From assembly GCA_964523675.1 (NCBI GenBank), contig CAZFZT010000061.1, forward strand, positions 1 to 21,579: DNA of 21,579 nucleotides. The letters run 5' to 3'. Origin of the DNA: CAZFZT01 sp964523675 (lineage in GTDB: Bacteria > Planctomycetota > Phycisphaerae > Phycisphaerales > SM1A02). The number at the start of each line of letters is the position of its first letter. The first letter of the stretch is position 1. Position numbers and translations under genes: made by a program. Below, in pieces: positions 7,880-15,718 of the stretch. Below the pieces are notes generated by a model. The model was given only the letters and a program-made list of their open reading frames with translations. It ran no database searches and was not told where the DNA came from.

Positions 7880-8011
7880 TTCAATCAAATCGGCGTGAGG
7901 AGTGCGAACGGAACGCCCTCGCTCCCCGCGATACCTGGACAAAACGCCAATGGTAGCGGCAGAAGTCGAGCCATCGGCGTTGTTCCGCGCGCTGCGCAAA
8001 TGGTCACCTGA

Positions 8012-8107
8012 GGACTTGTGGACCTGTGGACCTGCGGACCTGTGGACCTGTGGACTTGTGGACTTGTGGACCTGTGGACCTGTGGACCTGTGGACTTGCG
8101 GATTTGT
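8012..8107. repeat. Tandem octamer array, 12 copies of GGACCTGT-like units
   Basis: Twelve contiguous 8-bp units fill 96 bp. The consensus is GGACCTGT, with changes mainly C to T at position 5 and T to C at position 8; the last unit is GGATTTGT. Units 2-5 and 8-10 are the most uniform. The array ends 10 bp before the -35 of the gntR promoter. Because 8 is not a multiple of 3, any translation shows a 24-bp (8-residue) periodicity; this is a by-product and I do not call a gene here. The unit has no spacers and is not CRISPR. Confidence 0.95.
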
Positions 8108-8117
8108 CGCCCCGCCC

Positions 8118-8145
8118 TTGACTTTGTATCAAAGTATGATACAAT
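8118..8145 (+). promoter_or_regulatory. Strong sigma70-type promoter of gntR, predicted leaderless
   Basis: The -35 TTGACT (8118-8123) and -10 TACAAT (8140-8145) are near consensus with a 16-bp spacer. The ATG at 8152 is 6 nt past the -10, so the transcript should start at or beside the start codon. There is no Shine-Dalgarno before this ATG. Confidence 0.75.
8124..8144. promoter_or_regulatory. Probable operator for the GntR regulator (perfect inverted repeat)
   Basis: TTGTATC (8124-8130) and GATACAA (8138-8144) are perfect inverted arms of 7 bp separated by 7 bp. The palindrome fills the promoter spacer and overlaps the -10. A dimeric GntR bound here would block RNA polymerase, so negative autoregulation of the gntR-membrane protein pair is the simplest reading. 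YtrA-type regulators typically control their own operon. Confidence 0.65.
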
Positions 8146-8151
8146 AGTTCC

Positions 8152-8556
8152 ATGCTGACGATTCGCCTTGATGACCCGGTCCCGATCATGGATCAAATTC
8201 TGGCGGGGTTGCGGCGGATGATCGCTGCATCGAAGGTTGTCCCCGGCGACGAACTCCCGCCGGTGCGTCAGCTCGCAGGTGACCTCGGCGTCAATCTGAA
8301 CACGGTGGCGCGGGCGTATCGAGCCCTTGAAAGCGATGGTCTCGTGAGCACCGTGCGCGGTCGTGGCACTGTGGTGCAAGCCGATCGGGAGACGCGGGCC
8401 GAGAGCCGTGCATCCAAGCAGCGGCGAATAGCGGCGTCGATCGATGACACGTTTGCTGCCGCGAAACTCGCCGGACTTGAGCGCGACGACGTTCAGCAGA
8501 TTTTCGATCGAATCATCAACGTGTACTGGCCGCAGACGCCGGCGGCGGGCAGATAA
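8152..8556 (+). CDS. GntR family transcriptional regulator, YtrA subfamily
   Basis: The protein has 134 residues, the short length of the YtrA subfamily. The winged helix-turn-helix spans about residues 10-78 and contains the diagnostic DELPPVRQLAGDLGVNLNTVARAYRALESDGLVSTVRGRGTVV. The remainder is a short helical dimerisation region without the large effector domain of FadR or HutC types. YtrA-type regulators are cytoplasmic repressors usually encoded first in operons for membrane or ABC transport proteins. Here the next gene begins 13 bp later and encodes a membrane protein, consistent with that. A palindrome sits inside its own promoter. The ATG at 8152 appears to be leaderless. Confidence 0.9.
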   Translation: MLTIRLDDPVPIMDQILAGLRRMIAASKVVPGDELPPVRQLAGDLGVNLNTVARAYRALESDGLVSTVRGRGTVVQADRETRAESRASKQRRIAASIDDTFAAAKLAGLERDDVQQIFDRIINVYWPQTPAAGR

Positions 8557-8569
8557 GGAGCGTTCTCAC

Positions 8570-9436
8570 ATGTCGTGGTTCAACATCGTCTTTCCTCTCA
8601 CAATGCTGCTGTTCCCTGCCGTCTTTATGACGCTCATTCCGACGAACCGCCGCGCTGATATTGATCCTGCAAAGGCCCGGCGACTTACGGTCGCGCTCTG
8701 GCTTGCGACAGCGGGCGCGATCGGTGTCTGGCTTGCTGTGTACGCGCTTGCATCGCCTCGCCTTGCATCGTTCTGCTGGATGCTTTTCTTTCCACTCTTC
8801 TTCGGCTTCTGGGGACGGCTGATGCGATCGAAGAATCCGGACTGGATTTCAACTCCGCCGCCAGATGTCGCCGCTCGTAGCGCCTCGCTTGCGCCACGAC
8901 CGGCGCGATCCGCTGCGCCGCAATGGGCGATCTGGTCGTTATGGATCCTGTGGGCAACGATCTGCATTGCGATTGTTCTGATGGTTGATTGGAACGTCCT
9001 GCTGTCCAGCGATGCAGCGCTTGGGTTTCGCCGACGGATGGGTTTGACGGCTGTTCTTGTAGCCGGTTCGCTCGTCGTCATTCCCGGAGCTTTGGCGCTG
9101 TCACTGCGGCTCGATCGAAGGGAACCGCAGCCGCTTGATCCAGCCGGGTCCGAGGAATTGGTCGCGCTCTATGCCCGCCGCCGGAGGCAACGAGCGTGGC
9201 TGTTCATCAGCTTTGGCTGGGTCATGTTGTTGATGTTCGGCATCGGCTTTGGAGCAGCCGCGCTGATGAGCCGCAGCGTCTTCCAAGAGATGGAGCTGTC
9301 GCGGCTGATGGCCTGGACCGGCGGAATTGGCGGATCGATCATCGGTGTCGCCGGCGGTGTGGCGGGAACCCTCTCAAGCATCCAGGCCGCCCGAATCAAT
9401 GCCCGGATGCGTGAATTGACACAAGCCGGCGCCTGA
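8570..9436 (+). CDS. Polytopic membrane protein in the gntR operon
   Basis: The 288-residue protein starts at ATG 8570 behind a good Shine-Dalgarno (AAGGAG at 8555-8560, overlapping the gntR stop codon). About seven hydrophobic segments are visible, at roughly residues 3-23, 35-60, 62-80, 120-143, 155-180, 210-235 and 245-270. The last is glycine-rich (GGIGGSIIGVAGGVAGT). No ATPase or solute-binding gene is present, so this is not an obvious ABC transporter. I do not recognise a named family. Tight coupling with the YtrA-type regulator suggests it is that regulator's main target. The upstream open frame to 8444 lies inside gntR and is rejected. Confidence 0.8.
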   Translation: MSWFNIVFPLTMLLFPAVFMTLIPTNRRADIDPAKARRLTVALWLATAGAIGVWLAVYALASPRLASFCWMLFFPLFFGFWGRLMRSKNPDWISTPPPDVAARSASLAPRPARSAAPQWAIWSLWILWATICIAIVLMVDWNVLLSSDAALGFRRRMGLTAVLVAGSLVVIPGALALSLRLDRREPQPLDPAGSEELVALYARRRRQRAWLFISFGWVMLLMFGIGFGAAALMSRSVFQEMELSRLMAWTGGIGGSIIGVAGGVAGTLSSIQAARINARMRELTQAGA

Positions 9437-9495
9437 TTTGTTCGATGGCTGATGTCTCGCAAGGGTCAGGTCAGTGAACCGGCCCGGCTTGTCAT

Positions 9496-9524
9496 TTGAT
9501 TCCACCGCCGCACGTTGATATCAC
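9496..9524 (+). promoter_or_regulatory. Putative serA promoter
   Basis: TTGATT (9496-9501) and TATCAC (9519-9524) are 17 bp apart. The -10 ends 5 nt before the ATG at 9530. The -10 is imperfect at its last base. Spacing again predicts a leaderless transcript. Confidence 0.35.
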
Positions 9525-9529
9525 CATCC

Positions 9530-11146
9530 ATGAAGATTCTCATTGCTGACAAGCTTGCGCCTGAGGGACCGGAACTGCTGCGCTCGGCGGGGGCCGATGT
9601 CACTATCCAGACCGGCTGGGAAGCGGATGACCTTGCCGCGGCGCTGCGTGAACATGATGGCGTCGTCGTCCGTTCGGCTGTCAAGGTAACGGGTGATGTG
9701 CTTGAGAAGTGCATGTCGAACGGTCATGCACGGCTGCAGGCGATCGCCCGGGCTGGTGTGGGCGTTGACAATATCGATCTTGATGCCGCGACGCGCTTCG
9801 GCGTCGCCGTGATGAACTCCGCCTCCGCCTCAACGATCACAACCGCAGAGCATGCGTTTGCGTTGATGATCGCCCTTGCACGGAACGTTCCGTGGGGTCA
9901 TGCAGCAATGGCTGGCGGCGGATGGGACCGCAACAAGTTCACGGGCAGGCAACTTCACGGGTTGACGCTCGGCGTTGTCGGCATGGGGCGCATTGGCCAG
10001 ACTGTGGCTCAACGTGCGCTGGCGTTCGGCATGAACGTCGTCGGCTTCGACCCCTTTGTCAACGCTGACACGGCTCTCGACGGGCAAGTACGGCTGGTCG
10101 CCTCCTTCGATGAACTCATCTCGCAAGTCGATATCGTCAGCTTCCATGTCCCCAAGACTGAATCCACCGCAAATATGCTGGGCGAAGCGCAGTTCGCCAA
10201 AGCGCGCACGGGTCTGATGGTGGTGAACGCCGCACGAGGCGGCATCGTCGATGAGGCCGCATTGCTCAAGGCGATCGAGTCCGGGCAGTGTGGAGGGGCG
10301 GCCATTGACGTCTTTACGAAGGAGCCGCCTCCCGAGCATGATCCTTTGCGGAATCATCCGAAGATCCTTTTGACGCCGCACCTTGGCGCCTCAACCGTGG
10401 AGGCGCAGGAGGCGGTGGCCATTGACGCCTGCAAGGCGATGCTCAATTACCTGCGGGGCGAGCCCGTTGAAGGCATGGTCAACGTGGGGAAATTGCGGCT
10501 CGACCTCACCGATCGACAGCGCGCCTTCACCGACCTTGCCTCTCGCATGGTGACGCTGCTTTTCGCCATCGCCGATGACATCCAGTTGCGCTCGGTGCGA
10601 TTGACGATGCGCGGCGAGAACCTTGCCGGTCGCGCGGATGCAATCGCGCGGTTCGCGCTTGCTGATGTGCTTCGCACGCACCTCGATCAACCGATCAACG
10701 TCGTCAACGCCGCGCTCATTGCGGAGCAGCGCCGAATCGACACCGAAACCGTGATTGCGACGGATCTGGGAGATGATCGACTCTCGATCGAGGTCTTCGA
10801 TCGTCGTTCGGAGACGCCGCGACGTGTCGAGGGGGCGATCTACGGCGATGGCTCGCCGCGCATTACGAATCTGGACGGGTTCGCGCTGGACATGATTCCG
10901 GCCGGCCACATGGTGCTGCTGGAGAACGTCGATGAACCGGGCCGAATCGGGCTGGTTGGCAAGCTCTTCGGTGATGCGGGCGTCAACATCGCGGAGATGG
11001 TGATCGGCCGCAAGCCGGGCGAACACGCACAGGCCCCACGCAACGCCATGATGATTCTCAAGGTGGATGAGGCGCCCGACAAGAGTTTGCTCGAAGCGCT
11101 CCGCCAATCGCCCGGCATCATAAGCGCCGCCGTCGTGGAGCTGTAA
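9530..11146 (+). CDS. serA: D-3-phosphoglycerate dehydrogenase, long form with ASB and ACT domains
   Basis: The 538-residue cytoplasmic enzyme oxidises 3-phosphoglycerate with NAD, the first step of serine synthesis. The order is N-terminal substrate lobe (1 to about 95), Rossmann lobe with GMGRIG at 151-156 and the NAD-ribose aspartate in GFDPF (D174), then an intervening allosteric domain from about 320 and a C-terminal ACT-like regulatory domain (LLENVDEPGRIGLVGKLFGDAGVNIAEMVIGR, roughly 465 onward). Catalytic residues are R236 (NAARGG), E265 (TKEPP) and H284 (TPHLGAS). The length matches type I PHGDH, as in mycobacteria, which is commonly serine-inhibited. The ATG at 9530 is chosen over TTG 9515, which overlaps the promoter. 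No other serine genes are adjacent. Confidence 0.95.
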   Translation: MKILIADKLAPEGPELLRSAGADVTIQTGWEADDLAAALREHDGVVVRSAVKVTGDVLEKCMSNGHARLQAIARAGVGVDNIDLDAATRFGVAVMNSASASTITTAEHAFALMIALARNVPWGHAAMAGGGWDRNKFTGRQLHGLTLGVVGMGRIGQTVAQRALAFGMNVVGFDPFVNADTALDGQVRLVASFDELISQVDIVSFHVPKTESTANMLGEAQFAKARTGLMVVNAARGGIVDEAALLKAIESGQCGGAAIDVFTKEPPPEHDPLRNHPKILLTPHLGASTVEAQEAVAIDACKAMLNYLRGEPVEGMVNVGKLRLDLTDRQRAFTDLASRMVTLLFAIADDIQLRSVRLTMRGENLAGRADAIARFALADVLRTHLDQPINVVNAALIAEQRRIDTETVIATDLGDDRLSIEVFDRRSETPRRVEGAIYGDGSPRITNLDGFALDMIPAGHMVLLENVDEPGRIGLVGKLFGDAGVNIAEMVIGRKPGEHAQAPRNAMMILKVDEAPDKSLLEALRQSPGIISAAVVEL

Positions 11147-11190
11147 GGGTTGAACGTCGTCATTTCAAGGGCAGCACGGGGGACATCCGA

Positions 11191-11196
11191 TACCAT
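11191..11196 (+). promoter_or_regulatory. Possible -10 box upstream of the PBP4-like gene
   Basis: TACCAT ends 8 nt before the ATG at 11205. No matching -35 is visible at 16-18 bp. It is listed because the position repeats the pattern of neighbouring genes. Confidence 0.25.
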
Positions 11197-11204
11197 GCTT
11201 CATC

Positions 11205-12743
11205 ATGCCATCCGTTGAATCAGTGGAATCGTGCGGCCGCCGCTTGAGCTTGTCCCTTCAGTACGTGGTGATGCTGCTTCTGACTGTTGCGCTGATCGGA
11301 TGCGCAGCGCACGCTGACCTGCGCCTCGACGTTGAGAAGGCCGTCCGCTCCACCGCGCTTGGGCCGGCGACCTACGGCATCAGCGTGCGCGACGCAGATT
11401 CAGGGGCGGAACTTGTCGATATGAACGGCTCCCAGCCGCTCATTCCGGCAAGCAATATGAAACTGCTGACCACCGGCGTCGCGCTGCACATTCTTGGCGG
11501 CGAATTCGCCTTTCGAACTCGCCTGCTGCGCGATGGCAATCGTCTTATCGTTCTTGCAGACGGCGACCCTGCCTTTGCCGACCCGGAGCTGCTTGAGCTC
11601 ACACAGGTCGGCGAACATGTCGGGATCGACGTTGAACAATTCCTCGCGCTGTGGACGGAGCCGGTCAAAGACGCGGGCTTCACGCAGATCGATGAACTGT
11701 TGATCGACGACCGCGTGTTTGATCGCGAGTTCATCCATCCCACATGGCCGGCTGATCAGCTCAATCGGAGGTATTGCGCGGAGGTCGCCGGGTTGAACTT
11801 TCACCTGAACATCCTGCACTTCTTTCCGAAGCCGATCCCAGGCAGCCGGCCGAACATCAGCCATTTCGTCCCCCGCGCATCGTGGCTCGACCTTTCCAAC
11901 AGCGGCACCAGCAAGACCGGCACTGATGACTCCAACACCGCATGGATTGCTCGCGCGGCCGGCTCCAACCGCATGCGGTTTCACGGTAACGTGAAGTTCG
12001 AGTATCGCGCTCCGGTGCCTGTCACCGTTCACAACATGCCGGAGTTCTTCGGCCGGATGTTCATGGATCGTCTCAAGAGTCTCGGCGTGGAGGTTCACTC
12101 CTTCCGTCTCATTGATCGGGATGAACCGCGCACCGAAGGCGAGCCGATCGCGCCGATCGTTTCGACTTCGATTGCAACAGCCATCACGCGCTGCAATCGT
12201 GACTCGAACAATCTCTATGCGGAAGCGCTGCTCAAACGATGCGGCGCGGAAGTGACGAAGCAACCGGGGTCGTGGATCAACGGCGCTGCCGTGGCCCGAC
12301 ACGCCATTCACGAACGGCTGGGAAGTCCGAATCTGGCAAAGTCAATCGTCATTGCAGACGGCTCGGGCCTCAGCCGCGACAATCGAGTCGCGCCCGCCAC
12401 GCTGACCGCATGGCTCAACACCTTTCACAATGACTCCGCGCTGGGGCCACTGTATCTGGCATCGCTCGCGGAGCCGGGTCAGCCGGGGACGCTGCGCAAC
12501 CGGTTTCGGAACGAGGATCTGGCCGGAGCTCGCATCCACGCCAAGTCGGGCTATATCAATGGCGTGAGTTCATTGAGCGGCTTCGTCACCGGAGCCGACG
12601 GCCGGCGAAGGTCGTTCAGCGTCATCGTCAACGACATTCCCGACGCCGCAACGCTCAGACAAGCGCGCGCGCTCCAGGAGCGGATCGTGAAGATCATCGC
12701 CGAAGACCTCGCACAGGCGCCGGTGCAGTTGGGCAGTGATTGA
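11205..12743 (+). CDS. dacB: D-alanyl-D-alanine carboxypeptidase/endopeptidase, PBP4 (DacB) family
   Basis: The 512-residue protein carries the three serine-hydrolase motifs of peptidase S13 enzymes in order: SNMK (S83 nucleophile, K86), SNN (S334-N336) and KSG (K447-G449). The long insert between the first and second motifs is normal for PBP4. Such enzymes trim D-Ala or cut cross-links in periplasmic peptidoglycan. A hydrophobic N-terminal signal (about 18-32) ends in LIGC, a plausible lipobox, so it may be a lipoprotein; signal peptidase I cleavage after AHA is the alternative. It follows serA by 58 bp without a strong Shine-Dalgarno. The next gene is convergent. The symbol denotes the family; the substrate is inferred. 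Confidence 0.9.
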   Translation: MPSVESVESCGRRLSLSLQYVVMLLLTVALIGCAAHADLRLDVEKAVRSTALGPATYGISVRDADSGAELVDMNGSQPLIPASNMKLLTTGVALHILGGEFAFRTRLLRDGNRLIVLADGDPAFADPELLELTQVGEHVGIDVEQFLALWTEPVKDAGFTQIDELLIDDRVFDREFIHPTWPADQLNRRYCAEVAGLNFHLNILHFFPKPIPGSRPNISHFVPRASWLDLSNSGTSKTGTDDSNTAWIARAAGSNRMRFHGNVKFEYRAPVPVTVHNMPEFFGRMFMDRLKSLGVEVHSFRLIDRDEPRTEGEPIAPIVSTSIATAITRCNRDSNNLYAEALLKRCGAEVTKQPGSWINGAAVARHAIHERLGSPNLAKSIVIADGSGLSRDNRVAPATLTAWLNTFHNDSALGPLYLASLAEPGQPGTLRNRFRNEDLAGARIHAKSGYINGVSSLSGFVTGADGRRRSFSVIVNDIPDAATLRQARALQERIVKIIAEDLAQAPVQLGSD

Positions 12744-12859
12744 GCCGGAGTCTGCGAGCAAGAAGCGTCGAACGAATTGGTGGTGCAGACACCGGCCGAT
12801 GCGCCAGCCGACGTGGTGCATCACATCCCTTCGCCCCATTGCCTCTTCGCCCCTCTGCT

Positions 12860-15649
12860 CTACTCGAGCCGATCGCGGTCGTAGCTTTCGGCCATGGAGG
12901 CGAGACTGGCGACGCTGGCGATGAGTTCAGCCGGATCGACCGGCTTGGACACGTGCAGTTGGTAGCCGGCGAGGAGTGAACGGGTGCGATCCTCCGTGCG
13001 TGCGAACGCCGTCAGCGCAACAGCCGGCGCTCTTCCGCCTTCCTCGCGTGGCCGTGAGCGCAGTGATCGAATGAACTCGTAACCATCCATCTCCGGCATC
13101 CCAATGTCACTGACCACGACATCCGGGCGAAAGGTGCCGAGCCGATCGAGGCCCTCAAGACCTGACGCGGCTGACTCCACGCTTGCGCCTTGAGCGGAGA
13201 GGACGCTTGAGATCAACTGCCGCGCGTCGGGCTCATCTTCAACGATCAGTACCCTGACGCCGGTCAATGAAGACCGATCGCGCTGCGCCATCAGACCGCG
13301 CTGCCGTGTGCGGGTAATGCGTTTGCCTGCGCCTCGTGTGAACTCTTCGTCAAGCAGGTCGTCGTCGGCAGTGGCGCGAACGACGGAGACGGGCAGGCGG
13401 ATCGTGAACGTTGTCCCTTGTCCTTCACCCTCGCTGTCGGCTGTGATGGAGCCGCCGTGGAGCTCGATGAGCTGCTTGGCGATGGCAAGTCCCAGCCCCA
13501 GGCCGCCGTGCCGCCGAGTCGTGGAAGGATCCGCCTGTCTGAAGCGCTCGAAGATGTGCGGCAGAAACTCCTCGCTGATACCTTCCCCGGTGTCGTGGAC
13601 AATGATCTCGATGTGGGATTCAACTTGCTGAAGTGAGACCGCGACGCGGCCACCTCTGGGCGTGAACTTGATCGCGTTGGAGAGCAGATTCCAAATGACC
13701 TGCTGGAGTCGATCGGCATCACCACGTATCGGTGCGATGTTGCGATCGATATTCGTTTCAAGCCGAATCTCCTTGGCCTGTGCACCGGGTTGAACGGTTT
13801 CGATGGCAGCGTCAACCACAGTCGGCAGTTCGACCGAGCGTACCTCGAGGCGAATCTTGCCGGACATGATGCGGCTCATGTCGAGCAGGTCTTCGATGAG
13901 CTGCGTCTGCACGCGGGCATTTCGGAGGATGATGTCATAGCCCTGCTCCTGTTGGTCGGCGGGCAGGTTGCCGCTGCGCAGCATCTGCGCCCATCCGAGA
14001 ATGGCGGTCATCGGCGTGCGCAACTCGTGGGACAGCGTCGCGACGAATTCGTCCTTGGCTTTGCTGGCGCGTTCTGCTTCACTGCGGGCGGCGCGTTCGC
14101 TGGCGAGCAATTCATCACGCTCCTGTTCGGCGAGCTTGCGATCCTCAATGTCGGTCGTCGTCCCGAACCAGCCGGTGATGGTGTTCCGCTCATCGCGCAG
14201 CGGCAGCGCGCGGATAAGGAACCAGCGATAGGCGCCGTCATGCCTGCGCAGTCGTAACTCACATTCGAAATCAACACCCTGCTCGACCGAACTCTGCCAC
14301 CGCCCTGCGGAGACTTCACGATCATCGTCATGAACAGCCCTCATCCAACCGCGCGTGAGAGGATTGGCTTCAATATTCGGCTCGCCGTTCGGTGGCGTCG
14401 CCTGAATGCGGCGGCGCAGGCCTGAAAGCGACTCTGCTGCGCTGAGGCCGGTGTACTCAAACCACTGATTGTTGAAAGAGGTTGCGGCGCCGTCGGCATC
14501 CGCCGTCCAGATGATGGCCGGGATAGCGTTCATCAAGGTGCGCAGGCGTTCTTCACTTTCGCGGACCGCGCTCTCTGCCGCGCGGCGCTGGGTGATATCG
14601 ACAACTGAAGCGAGGACGCGCAGGCCCTGCTCGGTCGCAATGGGATTGAGCCCGATCTCGACGGGAAACTCCGAGCCGTCCTTGCGCAATCCGAAGAGCT
14701 CACGCCCTGCTCCCATCGACCTCGCTTGTGGGTTCTCGAGGAAGACCTCATGAAAGTGTGCGTACTCGTGAAGGCGTTGGGGGATAAGCAGTTCAACGCT
14801 TCGGCCGATCAACTCATCGCGGCCGTATCCGAAGAGCTGCTCGGTTTGTGCATTGACGAGCACGATCTTGCCCTGCTCGTCGATCATCACCATGCCATTG
14901 GGCGACGCTTCAACTGCGGTGCGGAACCGTTCGTTGGCTTGCCTGACGGTTTCGCTGTGACGATCGATCTGGCTGAGCATCTCGTTGAAGACATCCGTGA
15001 ACTGCCCAAGCTCATCGTCTTCATACTTCCGCGCCCGGACCGAATAGTCCTGGGAATGTGAGACGCGACGCGCCGTGCCCAAGAGTTCCCGAATGGGTCC
15101 GGTGACGGTGCGCTGCAAGCGCAGCGCGATGCCGAGCGCGACGCCCGCCGCGATCAGTGCGAGCAGAACCGTGAGGGCCGCACTTGCTCTGCGACGAGCA
15201 ACGATGGCGTTCATGTCATACGCAATCGCCAGGGTGCCGACGCGCTCGCTTTCGTGAAGAATCGGCTCAACCACAAAGTACCAGTCGCCCTCCGTGTAGT
15301 CGCCCTGGGGCGCGGCGCCGGGCATCTCGACCGGATCCTCCGGGCGGCGATACTCCACGAACGGCCGGCCTTCGGCGTCGTACACCCGTGCCGCGCCGAG
15401 ATTCTCGACCTCCGCAAGCGAAGCCAGCATGTCGGCCGCCTCATGCGGATAGTTCATCTGCACCGCTGCGTCCAGGTTGTACGCGTGGGTGCGCGCGGTT
15501 GTCGCGAGTTGGTTGATGGTGGTGCTCCGCGCGCCGGAATACTCCCGCGCCAGGAGCACCGATCCCACCAGCACAGCCGACAGCACGCTGGAGAGCATCA
15601 CCAGCACCAGCAACTTCGCCTGAAATGAGCGGAACTGGCTCAGAAACAT
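12860..15649 (-). CDS. Hybrid sensor histidine kinase with periplasmic CHASE8-like sensor, HAMP, two PAS and a receiver
   Basis: The protein has 929 residues. Membrane helices lie at about 11-33 and 158-176. Between them is a periplasmic domain whose pattern (PHEAADMLASLAEVENLGAARVYDAEGR) resembles CHASE8, the sensor of YfiN-type proteins. HAMP follows (about 177-232), then PAS domains at roughly 241-355 and 365-500. The HisKA box SHELRTPM has the phospho-accepting H541. The ATPase domain has WNLLSNAIKF (N box), DTGEGI and GGLGLGLAIA. A C-terminal receiver (about 799-920) has acidic residues 804-805, phospho-acceptor D848 and K902. There is no HPt domain and no DNA-binding regulator nearby, so the output partner is elsewhere. 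It is the last gene of the receptor-YfiR operon, 60 bp after yfiR. Confidence 0.93.
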   Translation of the reverse strand: MFLSQFRSFQAKLLVLVMLSSVLSAVLVGSVLLAREYSGARSTTINQLATTARTHAYNLDAAVQMNYPHEAADMLASLAEVENLGAARVYDAEGRPFVEYRRPEDPVEMPGAAPQGDYTEGDWYFVVEPILHESERVGTLAIAYDMNAIVARRRASAALTVLLALIAAGVALGIALRLQRTVTGPIRELLGTARRVSHSQDYSVRARKYEDDELGQFTDVFNEMLSQIDRHSETVRQANERFRTAVEASPNGMVMIDEQGKIVLVNAQTEQLFGYGRDELIGRSVELLIPQRLHEYAHFHEVFLENPQARSMGAGRELFGLRKDGSEFPVEIGLNPIATEQGLRVLASVVDITQRRAAESAVRESEERLRTLMNAIPAIIWTADADGAATSFNNQWFEYTGLSAAESLSGLRRRIQATPPNGEPNIEANPLTRGWMRAVHDDDREVSAGRWQSSVEQGVDFECELRLRRHDGAYRWFLIRALPLRDERNTITGWFGTTTDIEDRKLAEQERDELLASERAARSEAERASKAKDEFVATLSHELRTPMTAILGWAQMLRSGNLPADQQEQGYDIILRNARVQTQLIEDLLDMSRIMSGKIRLEVRSVELPTVVDAAIETVQPGAQAKEIRLETNIDRNIAPIRGDADRLQQVIWNLLSNAIKFTPRGGRVAVSLQQVESHIEIIVHDTGEGISEEFLPHIFERFRQADPSTTRRHGGLGLGLAIAKQLIELHGGSITADSEGEGQGTTFTIRLPVSVVRATADDDLLDEEFTRGAGKRITRTRQRGLMAQRDRSSLTGVRVLIVEDEPDARQLISSVLSAQGASVESAASGLEGLDRLGTFRPDVVVSDIGMPEMDGYEFIRSLRSRPREEGGRAPAVALTAFARTEDRTRSLLAGYQLHVSKPVDPAELIASVASLASMAESYDRDRLE

Positions 15650-15692
15650 CGATGGGTCACTTCACAAGAGAGATACAGTTCATACCGACACT

Positions 15693-15718
15693 ATTCCTAA
15701 TCTCCATTCCTAATCTCC
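15693..15718. repeat. 13-bp direct duplication around the yfiR stop codon
   Basis: ATTCCTAATCTCC occurs twice, back to back, at 15693-15705 and 15706-15718 on the plus strand. The copy at 15706-15718 contains the TAG stop of the YfiR-like gene on the minus strand. It looks like a simple tandem duplication, with no clear regulatory role. Confidence 0.85.

Noticed and set aside
8012..8107. CRISPR-like repetition
   Set aside because: Units are 8 bp and contiguous, without spacers, and no cas genes are present.
7902..8147. 81-residue frame translating the octamer array into WTCGPVDL-like repeats (and antisense STGPQVHR repeats)
   Set aside because: The repetition comes from the 8-bp DNA repeat read in three phases; no ribosome-binding site or non-repeat domain supports a protein.
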